Part shown: positions 6,778-14,134 of the stretch, piece after piece
Layout of the letters: each line of letters opens with the position of its first letter
How positions within the stretch are numbered: the first letter of the stretch is position 1
Origin: an uncultured Sediminicola sp.
GTDB lineage: Bacteria > Bacteroidota > Bacteroidia > Flavobacteriales > Flavobacteriaceae
Reading direction: 5' to 3'
NCBI GenBank assembly: GCA_938039345.1
Contig: CALHVB010000113.1
Location: 1 to 14,134, forward strand
DNA length: 14,134 nucleotides
The notes under the pieces: generated by a model
Database searches by the model: none
Told to the model about the DNA's origin: nothing
Seen by the model: the letters and a program-made list of their open reading frames with translations, nothing else
Translations under genes and position numbers: made by a program

Positions 6778-8391
6778 ATGAAAAAAAACAATAATATATA
6801 TAAATTAAATATTGGCATTATCTGTATGATTTTTGCTTTCTTTTTCACTTCATGTGAAAAAGAACTAGACCTACAACCTATTACCGCTCAAACATCGGAA
6901 AACACTTTTAGTGACCCTGCTGCATACAAGCAATTTTTGGCCAAAATATATGGAGGATTCTCTCTAAGAGGTCAAGATACAAGTGGTAATAATGATGATA
7001 TTTCAGGGATTGATGGTAACTTTTCTAATTACCTAAGAATGTTATTTACTATCCAAGAACTATCTACAGAAGAATCTATTATAGCTTGGAATGATCAAAC
7101 TATACATAACATAAATAACCATCTATGGGATTCTTCGGATATTTTTGTTACGGCGATGTATGCTAGAATCTATTTTCAAATAGGACTTGCAAATCAATTC
7201 TTAAGAGAAACAGAAGAAAATGTTTTAGATAGCAGAGGAAATGTTGATGATGCATTGAAAGCAGAAATCGCTAATTTTAGAGATGAAGCAAGGTTTTTAC
7301 GTGCCTTTAGTTATTGGCATGGTATAGATATGTACGGAAGTATTCCTTTAGTAGATGAAACAGCTCCTGTAGGTGCATTTTTTCCTGAACGTGCTTCGCG
7401 AGCAGATGTTTTTAATTTCCTAGAAGCAGAATTATTAGATATAGAAACAAGATTACCTGCTCCAAGAGCCAATGAATACGGAAGAGCAGATAAAGGATAT
7501 GTTTGGATGCTTTTAGCAAAACTATACCAAAATGCAGAAGTATATACAGGTAGCTCTAAAGATGTAGAAGCGCTAGATTTTATCAATAGAATTATAAACA
7601 GTGGGGCTTATGCTTTAGCTTCTAAATACAATCATTTGTTTTTAGCTGACAACGATAGAAATGGTGCTGAAGATGAAATAATATATCCTTTCTTATTCGA
7701 CGGACTTACAAATGCTGCATTTGGGGGTACAACTTACTTAGTACATGCTGCAATTGGTGGTACTATGGATGCTTCTATATTTGGTGTTAATGGAGGCTGG
7801 GGAGGCCTTAGAAGTACCGAAAAATTTGTAGAAAAATTCGATGATATTTCTGGAAACACAGATACTAGAGCCATGTTTCATACAGATGGCCAAAGCCTAG
7901 AAATAAGTAACCCTTTTGATTTTACACAAGGTTACGCAGTTACAAAATATCGTAATGTAGATATTAACGGTGTTGCAGGTTCTGATCCATCAGGAAATAA
8001 CGTAGATGTAAATTTTCCAGTTTTCCGTTTAGCTGATGCCTATTTAATGTATGCAGAATTATTTCTTAGAGGAGCTGGTGGCGATGAGGCAACTGCTGTA
8101 AACTACATTAATTTATTAAGAGAAAGAGCATACGGTGACGCAAGTGGTAACATTACTGCCGCAGATTTAAGTTTAGATTTTATTTTAGATGAGAGGTCTA
8201 GAGAGTTATACTGGGAAAACCACAGAAGAACAGATTTAGTTCGCTTTAATCAATTTTCAGAAAACAGTATATGGCCTTTTAAAGGAGGAACAGAAGCTGG
8301 GGCTCCGTCTGGTAAATTTAGAGATATATATCCTATGCCTAGCGCAGAATTAAATGCAAATCCTAACCTAACCCCTACTCAAGGCTATTAA
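6778..8391 (+). CDS. susD: SusD-like surface starch-oligosaccharide-binding lipoprotein
   Basis: Surface lipoprotein that forms the lid over SusC and captures glycan chains. The 537-residue product has a signal peptide with lipobox FTSC (lipidated Cys26), followed by acidic EKELD, consistent with export to the cell surface. The helical SusD N-terminal region (about 30-230, with DEARFLRAFSYWHG and YGSIPLVDE) is followed by the RagB/SusD C-terminal domain (about 270-537), ending with the family signature LDFILDERSRELYWENHRRTDLVRF-type block near residue 460-485. It sits 10 nt downstream of susC and 17 nt before the SusE-like gene, so the three form one transcription unit. Ligand-contacting aromatic residues cannot be assigned by eye. 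Function is certain at family level; starch-type specificity comes from the surrounding GH13, GH65 and pgmB genes. Confidence 0.95.
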   Translation: MKKNNNIYKLNIGIICMIFAFFFTSCEKELDLQPITAQTSENTFSDPAAYKQFLAKIYGGFSLRGQDTSGNNDDISGIDGNFSNYLRMLFTIQELSTEESIIAWNDQTIHNINNHLWDSSDIFVTAMYARIYFQIGLANQFLRETEENVLDSRGNVDDALKAEIANFRDEARFLRAFSYWHGIDMYGSIPLVDETAPVGAFFPERASRADVFNFLEAELLDIETRLPAPRANEYGRADKGYVWMLLAKLYQNAEVYTGSSKDVEALDFINRIINSGAYALASKYNHLFLADNDRNGAEDEIIYPFLFDGLTNAAFGGTTYLVHAAIGGTMDASIFGVNGGWGGLRSTEKFVEKFDDISGNTDTRAMFHTDGQSLEISNPFDFTQGYAVTKYRNVDINGVAGSDPSGNNVDVNFPVFRLADAYLMYAELFLRGAGGDEATAVNYINLLRERAYGDASGNITAADLSLDFILDERSRELYWENHRRTDLVRFNQFSENSIWPFKGGTEAGAPSGKFRDIYPMPSAELNANPNLTPTQGY

Positions 8392-8408
8392 TCTAAAAAA
8401 ATTAAAAG

Positions 8409-9440
8409 ATGAAAATTATACAAAATTATATAATGATTTTAGGTACTATACTAGTACTGTTTAGTTCTTGCGAGGACGATACGCCATTAACTATATTTTC
8501 TCCTGATGCTGCTACGGGAGTTGCTAATTTTTCCGCTAACAATCTTGTATTAGATAGAAACAATGCTGAAGCAGATGCATTAACAATCTCTTTTAACAAA
8601 CCAGATTTTGGCTACGATGCAGGGGCTACCTATCAAGTTTTATTTGATCTAGCAGGAGGAGATTTTAGTGCTCCAGAAATACAAAGTGCTGGTACTGCAC
8701 AATCTGTAAACTTTACTACAAAAGATTTAAATGCAATTTTAATAAGTCTTGGTGCCACTCCAGATAATACTACAGAGCTTTTAGTAAAAGTAGAAACAGT
8801 GCTATCTCCTGATACGAGTAAGTTTTCCGAAACAAGTACTGTAATGGTTACGCCATATGCAGATGTATTAGACTTGTCTTCTAGATGGGGATTAGTGGGT
8901 AGTGCTACTGTAAACGCATGGGACGGACCAGATATGCCTTTTTACAAAACTACAGATAAATCTTTACCAGAAGGTTCTTTTGTAGCTTATGTAACACTTA
9001 CAGATGGCGAAATAAAAATTAGAGCAGACAATGCTTGGGATACTAATTATGGAGACAATGAACCAGATGATACCTTAGAACAAAATGGTGGAAACATTGT
9101 TGTTGCTGCTGGTACTTATAAAATTTCGTTCAATGAAAACACGCTAACATACGCCATTACAGAATGTTCTTGGGGGCTAGTTGGTGATGCTACTGCAAAC
9201 GGATGGGATGGCCCGGACATGCCATTTACATACGATTCACTTTTTGATAATTGGAAGGCAGCTGTTTCTTTAACAGATGGTGCCATAAAAATTAGAAAAA
9301 ATAATGATTGGTCTATAGGCTATGGTGATGTAGAGCCAGATGGTATTCTAGATACCGCCAATGATAATAATATTGCTATATCAGCAGGAGATTATCTTAT
9401 CACTTTTAACCCTACTACTTTAGAATACAGTATTAAATAG
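8409..9440 (+). CDS. susE: SusE/SusF-like glycan-binding lipoprotein with two tandem C-terminal modules
   Basis: Predicted surface lipoprotein of 343 residues (lipobox FSSC, Cys21, followed by EDD). Residues about 28-148 resemble the SusE N-terminal immunoglobulin-like domain. Two homologous modules follow, about 160-252 and 255-343, each starting WGLVG-A-NxWDGPDMPF, with a central L-T-D-G-x-I-K-I-R motif, then N-W-x-x-x-Y-G-D-x-E-P-D and a final strand TYKISFNENTLTYAI or DYLITFNPTTLEYSI. These match the SusE/SusF C-terminal starch-binding modules; the conserved Trp residues and IKIR segment are likely at or near the glycan-binding face. It probably concentrates alpha-glucan near SusCD. It has two modules, as SusE does, rather than the three of SusF. 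It is the last gene before a strong terminator. Confidence 0.88.
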   Translation: MKIIQNYIMILGTILVLFSSCEDDTPLTIFSPDAATGVANFSANNLVLDRNNAEADALTISFNKPDFGYDAGATYQVLFDLAGGDFSAPEIQSAGTAQSVNFTTKDLNAILISLGATPDNTTELLVKVETVLSPDTSKFSETSTVMVTPYADVLDLSSRWGLVGSATVNAWDGPDMPFYKTTDKSLPEGSFVAYVTLTDGEIKIRADNAWDTNYGDNEPDDTLEQNGGNIVVAAGTYKISFNENTLTYAITECSWGLVGDATANGWDGPDMPFTYDSLFDNWKAAVSLTDGAIKIRKNNDWSIGYGDVEPDGILDTANDNNIAISAGDYLITFNPTTLEYSIK

Positions 9441-9490
9441 TAAAAAATGGAATCTTTATTATAAGATATTCTATATGCTTACTAAAAACT

Positions 9491-9522
9491 AAAAAAGGCT
9501 GTGTATTAACACAGCCTTTTTT
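9491..9522 (+). terminator. Rho-independent terminator after the susE-like gene
   Basis: GGCTGTGT (9497-9504) pairs perfectly with ACACAGCC (9509-9516) around an ATTA loop. Six A precede and six T follow, extending the stem to 14 bp and making it potentially bidirectional. It lies 50 nt after the susE-like stop and only 12 nt before the amylase ATG, so it splits the susCDE unit from the amylase and lipoprotein genes. Confidence 0.9.
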
Positions 9523-9534
9523 AAACACTAAACT

Positions 9535-12500
9535 ATGAAAAAATTACTCTTTTTATTCATATGCTGTGTAGGCAATATTTGCTTTGCACAACAACAAAAC
9601 GCCACATTCGCTATTAATCCCGCGACTTTTAATAAAAATGAAGAAATTACGATTACAGTTTCTGATATTAATATAGATACGTGGGGAGTTACAGACCTAT
9701 ATCTTTGGGCATGGTATTTTAATAGCCCTACTGCTACAAATGCAATAGATTCGCCAACCAATGGTACATGGGAAAACTCCAGTGAAAATCAAAAAATGAT
9801 TAATAATGGAGATGGTACACATTCCATTACATTTATACCTACTACACTTTATAACGATACCAATATAACTAGTATAGCTATGCTTGTAAAAGCAAAAGAT
9901 GGTAGCGGAGATAAAAAAACACAAGATAATATAGTAGATGTAGGTAAATTTCAGCTTTCGATAACAAGTCCTAATGACTTTCCCGTAATTATTAATTCTG
10001 GTGGTTCTATTACTATTAATGCAACAACATCTGTGGCTGCAGATTTTGTTTTATCTGCCAATGATGTTATTATTAATAGTAGCAACACTGCAGCAACAAC
10101 CTACAATTACACACAAAATAATATCACTCAAAATACTACGTATAAATTAGCTGCAACTAATACAGGAGAAACCATAACAAATGAGTTTAATGTCTTTATA
10201 AAGCCTACCACTGTAGAAGAAGCTTTACCAAATGGCCTCGTAGATGGTATTAATTTAAATACAGAAGACAATACAAAAGCTACTCTGGTTTTATATGCCC
10301 CGGAAAAGGAATTTGTACATGTAAAAGGAGATTTTAATAATTGGCAAATAAACAGTGCTTATCTTATGAAAAAAGATAGCAATAAAGATAGGTTTTGGAT
10401 AGAACTAGATGGATTAACTCCACAAACAAATCACCTTTACCAATATGTAGTAGAATATGCTTTGTCTATAGCAGACCCCTACGCTACACTAATTTTAGAT
10501 GGATATGGAAACGATACTTTTATAGATGAAGCAACATTTCCTAATATTCCGGCATATCCTGCTGAACAAACAGAAGCTATTACAGTTTTAAGAACAGGAG
10601 ACCCAGAGTATATATGGCAAACAACAGATTTTAAACGTCCAGAAAAAACAGATTTAGTAATATATGAATTGTTAATTAGGGACTTTGATGAATTGCATAG
10701 TTTTAATGCTACAAAAAACAGATTAGATTATTTACAAGATTTAGGTATAAATGCAATTGAATTAATGCCTGTAAATGAGTTTGATGGCAACGAAAGTTGG
10801 GGCTACAATCCTTCTTTCCATATGGCTTTAGATAAATACTATGGAACAAAAAATAATCTTAAATCATTTATAGATGAGTGCCATGCTCGCGGAATTGCTG
10901 TAATATTAGATGTAGTATACAACCATGCTACAGGTCAGCATCCATACTATCGCATGTGGAATACCGATAATGGTGGTACTGGCGGACAAGCATCTGACAA
11001 CAACCCATTTTTTAATACTACGGCAACACATTCTTATAGTGTGTTTAATGATTTTAATCATGAATCTATTGCAACAAGAGATTACGTTAAACAAACGCTT
11101 AGCTATTGGATTAATGAATTTAAACTAGATGGTATGCGTTGGGATTTAACTAAAGGATTTACCCAAAATTGTAGTAGCACAGACAATAGCTGTACCGATA
11201 AAATACAAACAGATAGAATTGATATATTAAAAGAGTATGCAGATACACAATGGGCTTTAGATAGTGATTTCTATGTTATTTTTGAACACTTAGGAACTCT
11301 AGAAGAAGAGGAACAATGGGCAAATTATAGAATAGAAGAAGGCAAAGGCATACTATTATGGAATAAACAAACGGGACCTTACAATGAAGCCACTTTAGGA
11401 TTTCATGAAAATAATAAATCTAATTTCTCTGGAGCCTCTTATATAAATAAAGGATTTACACAACCATCTGCCATATCTTATATGGAAAGCCATGATGAAG
11501 AACGTTTAATGTATAAAAACATTGAATTTGGTGATACTAGAGAAGATTATGATATAAAATCATTAGATACAGCTTTAAGTAGAATGGAATTGGCAGGTGC
11601 TTTCTTTTTTAGTATTCCTGGGCCTAAAATGATATGGCAATTTGGAGAATTAGGATATGATATTTCTATAGATTTCAATGGCCGTGTAGGTAATAAACCT
11701 ATTAAATGGGAGTATGCAAATGAAACCAACCGAAAGGCTATTTATACAATTTGGAGTAAACTTATTAATTTAAAAATAAACGAACCTATTTTTAAAACAT
11801 CTGATTTTCAGTTACAACTAGAAGATACTGATGGCTTAAAACAAATACACCTTACAGATAATAATGCTACTGATACAGCAATTAAATATGTTACCATCAT
11901 TGGTAATTTTGGAATAACAGAACAAGAAATAAATCCTAATTTTCAAGAAACCGGTGTATGGTACGAGTTTTTAAATGGAAATTTAAAATATGTGGTTACC
12001 GATACACAAAAGAATATCATATTACAACCAGGTGAGTTTAGAATATTTGGAAACAACCCTACCAGCCTTTTTCCTAATGATAATATTCCTGATGATGATA
12101 GTGATGGTGTTCGTAATGAAGATGACACTTGCCCTAACACACCACTAGGAAAAACAGTAGACGTAAACGGTTGTGAAATTTTCTCATTAGCAGCTACTAA
12201 TTTTAGTTTAAAAACACAAAGTGAAACGTGCAAGAATAGTAATAATGGTACTATTTCTATTACTGCTGTAGAAAACTATGCATATACAGCTACCTTAAGT
12301 GTAAGTGGTACTAATGAAACTATAAAAGATTTTACTTCTGATGTAGAGTTTACAAACCTTGGAGCAGATACATATACACTTTGTATTACTCTAAAAGAAG
12401 AGCCCAATTACAAACAATGCTTTAATGTTTCTATTTCTGAACCCGAAGATTTATTGGTAAACTCAAATGTTGACCCTTTATCTAAAAAATTAGTACTTAC

Positions 12501-12906
12501 ATTAAACGGTAGTAACAATTATATTATAAACTTAAATGACACTATTATTACTACTTCTAAAAATGAAATTACGCTCGATTTAAATACAACCCATAACAAA
12601 TTAAGTGTAAAAACAGATAAAGAGTGCCAAGGAATGTATACGGATATTATTCTTTTAAATAATACAACGCTTCTATACCCTAATCCTGTTAAAAACAATA
12701 AACTTTTTATTGAGCTACAACAAATAAGTAATGCCAATGTAGAGATAGAAATATATAGTAACACAGGGGCTTTTATTTCATCAAAAAAATATGCTGTCAA
12801 AGAAAATCACATTGAAATGGATATGTCTAAGCTAGCAACCGGATTATATATTGTAAAAATTAAAACGGCCAGAGAAACTTTAAACTATAAAATCATGAAA
12901 TCATGA
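9535..12906 (+). CDS. Secreted multidomain GH13 alpha-amylase-family enzyme with T9SS sorting tail
   Basis: Extracellular alpha-glucan hydrolase of 1123 residues. Signal peptide 1-18 (cleavage FA-QQQ); an N-terminal beta domain (about 22-140) of the kind seen on Bacteroidota amylases; a second beta region (141-225); a CBM48/E-set-like module (about 245-335, VHVKGDFNNW). The GH13 barrel (about 370-745) has region I DVVYNH (459-464), region II GMRWDLTK with nucleophile Asp537, region III IFEHLG with acid/base Glu584, and region IV SHDE with Asp654. A C-terminal beta domain (about 755-838) is followed by a thrombospondin-type-3 calcium-binding repeat (about 848-880, DDDSDGVRNEDDTCP), an SprB-like repeat (about 885-970), a beta domain, and a type A T9SS sorting domain (about 1045-1123, LYPNP ... 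GLYIVKI). The triad is intact; alpha-amylase versus debranching or neopullulanase-type activity cannot be told. A terminator lies 12 nt upstream, so expression needs read-through or a promoter I could not identify. Confidence 0.93.
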   Translation: MKKLLFLFICCVGNICFAQQQNATFAINPATFNKNEEITITVSDINIDTWGVTDLYLWAWYFNSPTATNAIDSPTNGTWENSSENQKMINNGDGTHSITFIPTTLYNDTNITSIAMLVKAKDGSGDKKTQDNIVDVGKFQLSITSPNDFPVIINSGGSITINATTSVAADFVLSANDVIINSSNTAATTYNYTQNNITQNTTYKLAATNTGETITNEFNVFIKPTTVEEALPNGLVDGINLNTEDNTKATLVLYAPEKEFVHVKGDFNNWQINSAYLMKKDSNKDRFWIELDGLTPQTNHLYQYVVEYALSIADPYATLILDGYGNDTFIDEATFPNIPAYPAEQTEAITVLRTGDPEYIWQTTDFKRPEKTDLVIYELLIRDFDELHSFNATKNRLDYLQDLGINAIELMPVNEFDGNESWGYNPSFHMALDKYYGTKNNLKSFIDECHARGIAVILDVVYNHATGQHPYYRMWNTDNGGTGGQASDNNPFFNTTATHSYSVFNDFNHESIATRDYVKQTLSYWINEFKLDGMRWDLTKGFTQNCSSTDNSCTDKIQTDRIDILKEYADTQWALDSDFYVIFEHLGTLEEEEQWANYRIEEGKGILLWNKQTGPYNEATLGFHENNKSNFSGASYINKGFTQPSAISYMESHDEERLMYKNIEFGDTREDYDIKSLDTALSRMELAGAFFFSIPGPKMIWQFGELGYDISIDFNGRVGNKPIKWEYANETNRKAIYTIWSKLINLKINEPIFKTSDFQLQLEDTDGLKQIHLTDNNATDTAIKYVTIIGNFGITEQEINPNFQETGVWYEFLNGNLKYVVTDTQKNIILQPGEFRIFGNNPTSLFPNDNIPDDDSDGVRNEDDTCPNTPLGKTVDVNGCEIFSLAATNFSLKTQSETCKNSNNGTISITAVENYAYTATLSVSGTNETIKDFTSDVEFTNLGADTYTLCITLKEEPNYKQCFNVSISEPEDLLVNSNVDPLSKKLVLTLNGSNNYIINLNDTIITTSKNEITLDLNTTHNKLSVKTDKECQGMYTDIILLNNTTLLYPNPVKNNKLFIELQQISNANVEIEIYSNTGAFISSKKYAVKENHIEMDMSKLATGLYIVKIKTARETLNYKIMKS

Positions 12907-13598
12907 AAAAACTTAAACCTATTCTTTATATACTTGGCTGCTATTTATTTATAACATGTAGCAGTAATAATAACAGTAAAGACCAAGAGCCTGTACTTAT
13001 ACCAGAAGCTTCTAGTTTAGTATTCCCAATAGATAATACTATATGTAACGAAGGCACAGTAATATCGGCTACCGAAAGTTCTGTTTTATTTAAATGGAGT
13101 GCATCTAAAAATACAGATTCTTATGTTATAAACCTTTTAAATTTAACTACAAATATTTCTAAAAGTTATGATGCTAATACAAATGAGTTAGCAGTAACAA
13201 TTTTAAGAGGAAATTCTTATTCATGGTCAATAACATCAAAAAACAATGGTACTGAAGAAACAGCCGAAAGTTCTGTTTGGAACTTTTACAATGCTGGTTT
13301 ACCAGTAGAAAACCATGTTCCATTTCCTGCCAGTATTATTAACCCGTCAATGGGTTCTAGCATCAATGCAGGCACAATTACATTAGAATGGAAAGGAAAC
13401 GATATCGATAATGATATAGCTTCTTATGAAATATTGTTAGATACTAACTCTCCGCCTACTACTATAATTGGAAATTCTACTGATGAATTTATAAACACAC
13501 CAGTTACTACTGGTGAAATATATTATTGGAAAGTAATTAGTTATGATGCTGTTGAAAACTCTTCTAGCTCAGAAGTGTTTCAATTTAAAGTGAAGTGA
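12903..13598 (+). CDS. Small lipoprotein with two fibronectin-III-like domains, coupled to the amylase gene
   Basis: The start ATG overlaps the amylase stop as ATGA, a 4-nt overlap that indicates translational coupling. The 231-residue product has a signal peptide with lipobox FITC (lipidated Cys19), a short polar linker (SSNNNSKDQEP), and two beta-sandwich domains of fibronectin-III/Ig type: about 35-128 (VLFKWSASKNTDSYVINL ... SYSWSITSKN) and about 139-231 (ITLEWKGNDIDNDIASYEIL ... IYYWKVISYD). No catalytic motif is visible. I do not recognise a named family. From position and architecture it is probably an outer-membrane lipoprotein that binds glycan or works alongside the secreted amylase, analogous in place but not in sequence to SusE/SusF; this is inference. 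A strong terminator follows, so it ends the operon. Confidence 0.85.
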   Translation: MKKLKPILYILGCYLFITCSSNNNSKDQEPVLIPEASSLVFPIDNTICNEGTVISATESSVLFKWSASKNTDSYVINLLNLTTNISKSYDANTNELAVTILRGNSYSWSITSKNNGTEETAESSVWNFYNAGLPVENHVPFPASIINPSMGSSINAGTITLEWKGNDIDNDIASYEILLDTNSPPTTIIGNSTDEFINTPVTTGEIYYWKVISYDAVENSSSSEVFQFKVK

Positions 13599-13618
13599 TT
13601 TTAGTTTTTTCAGTGAAG

Positions 13619-13653
13619 AATGGCTGCTTAGATTTTTCTAACAGCCATTTTTT
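13619..13653 (+). terminator. Rho-independent terminator at the end of the PUL
   Basis: AATGGCTG (13619-13626) pairs with CAGCCATT (13642-13649), and TTAGA (13628-13632) with TCTAA (13637-13641), around a TTTT loop and with a single unpaired C at 13627; a T-run follows (13648-13653). It lies 20 nt after the lipoprotein stop and separates the PUL from the convergent ilvA-type gene. The rest of the 148-nt gap (to 13746) shows no further feature. Confidence 0.88.
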
Positions 13654-13746
13654 ATTTCTTTTTATTCTTATAAAATACAATATGTACCAATTCTGCAATC
13701 AAAAAACTTTTCTGGTACTACACTTTGTTCTACTTCTATGCTATTT

Positions 13747-14134
13747 TTATATTAAATATTGAAATAAATCTGGTTTATCGTTTAAATAGTCTCCAAAAAA
13801 ATTCTCTGCTTTCATTCTTTGTATTAATGGTTCTAAATCTTCTGAACTCTTTAATTCTATACCTACAATAGCAGGGGCATTCTCTTTGCTCGATTTTTTA
13901 GAATACTCAAAATGTGTAATATCATCATTTGGCCCTAATATTTCCGCTACAAATTGTTTTAATGCTCCCGGACGCTGCGGAAAACGCACAATAAAGTAAT
14001 GTTTTAGCTTACCAAATAAAAGAGCTCTCTCTTTAATTTCTGCCGTTCTGGTAATATCATTATTACTACCACTAAGAATACATACTACATTTTTTCCTTT
14101 AATTTCTTTTTTAAAGGTATCTAGTACCGAAATA
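13747..14134 (-). CDS. ilvA: Threonine ammonia-lyase (threonine dehydratase), C-terminal part only
   Basis: The gene enters from the right edge; the last 129 codons are visible. The reading frame runs open to the window end: upstream of the GTG at 13987-13989 it continues through NVVCILSGSNNDITRTAEIK and ERALLFGKLKHYFIV, so that GTG is an internal Val, not a start. SGSNND belongs to the PLP-dependent fold, where a Ser/Gly-rich stretch near the C-terminus of the catalytic domain contacts the cofactor; the following RFPQRPGALKQFV, LGPNDDITHFEYSKK and GIELKS segments form a single ACT-like regulatory domain of the short IlvA type. The enzyme deaminates threonine to 2-oxobutanoate for isoleucine synthesis. 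It is convergent with the PUL and functionally unrelated, marking the PUL's right border. Confidence 0.93.
   Translation of the reverse strand, partial: ISVLDTFKKEIKGKNVVCILSGSNNDITRTAEIKERALLFGKLKHYFIVRFPQRPGALKQFVAEILGPNDDITHFEYSKKSSKENAPAIVGIELKSSEDLEPLIQRMKAENFFGDYLNDKPDLFQYLI

Noticed and set aside
9451..9470. Small inverted repeat and possible amylase promoter in the susE-amylase gap
   Set aside because: Arms are only five bases (ATCTT/AAGAT) in AT-rich DNA, and no convincing -33/-7 pair is present.
12519..12800. Minus-strand open frame of 93 codons inside the amylase gene
   Set aside because: Antisense to the beta-rich amylase C-terminal region, which shows clear domain conservation on the plus strand; the hydrophobic look comes from complementing AT-rich codons.
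13747..13989. An 80-residue stand-alone ACT-domain protein starting at GTG 13989
   Set aside because: The frame continues upstream without a stop to the window edge and encodes further threonine ammonia-lyase sequence, so the GTG is an internal Val codon.

Overview
The window is AT-rich DNA that looks like a chromosome segment from a Bacteroidota member of the class Flavobacteriia, probably a marine-type Flavobacteriaceae. The reasons are a SusC/SusD pair, SusE-type and other lipoproteins with short lipoboxes, a type IX secretion (T9SS) sorting domain, no recognisable Shine-Dalgarno sites, and strongly A/T-biased codons. I cannot name the genus. The window is almost entirely a maltose/alpha-glucan polysaccharide utilisation locus (PUL), followed by the edge of an unrelated housekeeping gene.

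Layout. The left half lies on the minus strand and reads right to left: a LacI-family regulator (2484-3506), an MFS/GPH sugar transporter (975-2351), beta-phosphoglucomutase (274-966), and the first 67 codons of a GH65 maltose-phosphorylase-type enzyme that runs off the left edge (1-203). The right half is divergent on the plus strand: susC (3825-6767), susD (6778-8391), a susE-like lipoprotein with two tandem repeats (8409-9440), a strong intrinsic terminator (9491-9522), a large secreted GH13 alpha-amylase-family enzyme with a T9SS tail (9535-12906), a small two-domain lipoprotein overlapping it by 4 nt (12903-13598), and a second terminator (13619-13653). On the far side, convergent on the minus strand, is the 3' end of ilvA-type threonine ammonia-lyase (13747-14134).

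How the genes fit together (inference from families and order). The secreted GH13 enzyme cuts starch or glycogen-like glucans outside the cell. SusD and the SusE-like protein capture oligosaccharides, and SusC imports them across the outer membrane. The MFS carrier takes maltose (or a related disaccharide) across the inner membrane. GH65 phosphorolyses it to glucose and beta-glucose-1-phosphate, and PgmB converts the latter to glucose-6-phosphate. Control is probably by the LacI protein rather than a SusR-type or sigma/anti-sigma system: SusC has no STN signalling domain, and two identical 17-nt palindromic sites (GAAAAC-G-GTTTTC core) lie exactly 22 bp apart in the lacI-susC intergenic region. 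A degenerate copy lies in front of the transporter.

No wholly new system is evident. The parts most worth a second look are non-coding: the operator pair; the long stem-loop with an overlapping alternative hairpin in front of the transporter; the palindromic repeats that appear to have extended the pgmB reading frame; and the internal terminator that separates the binding/import genes from the amylase.
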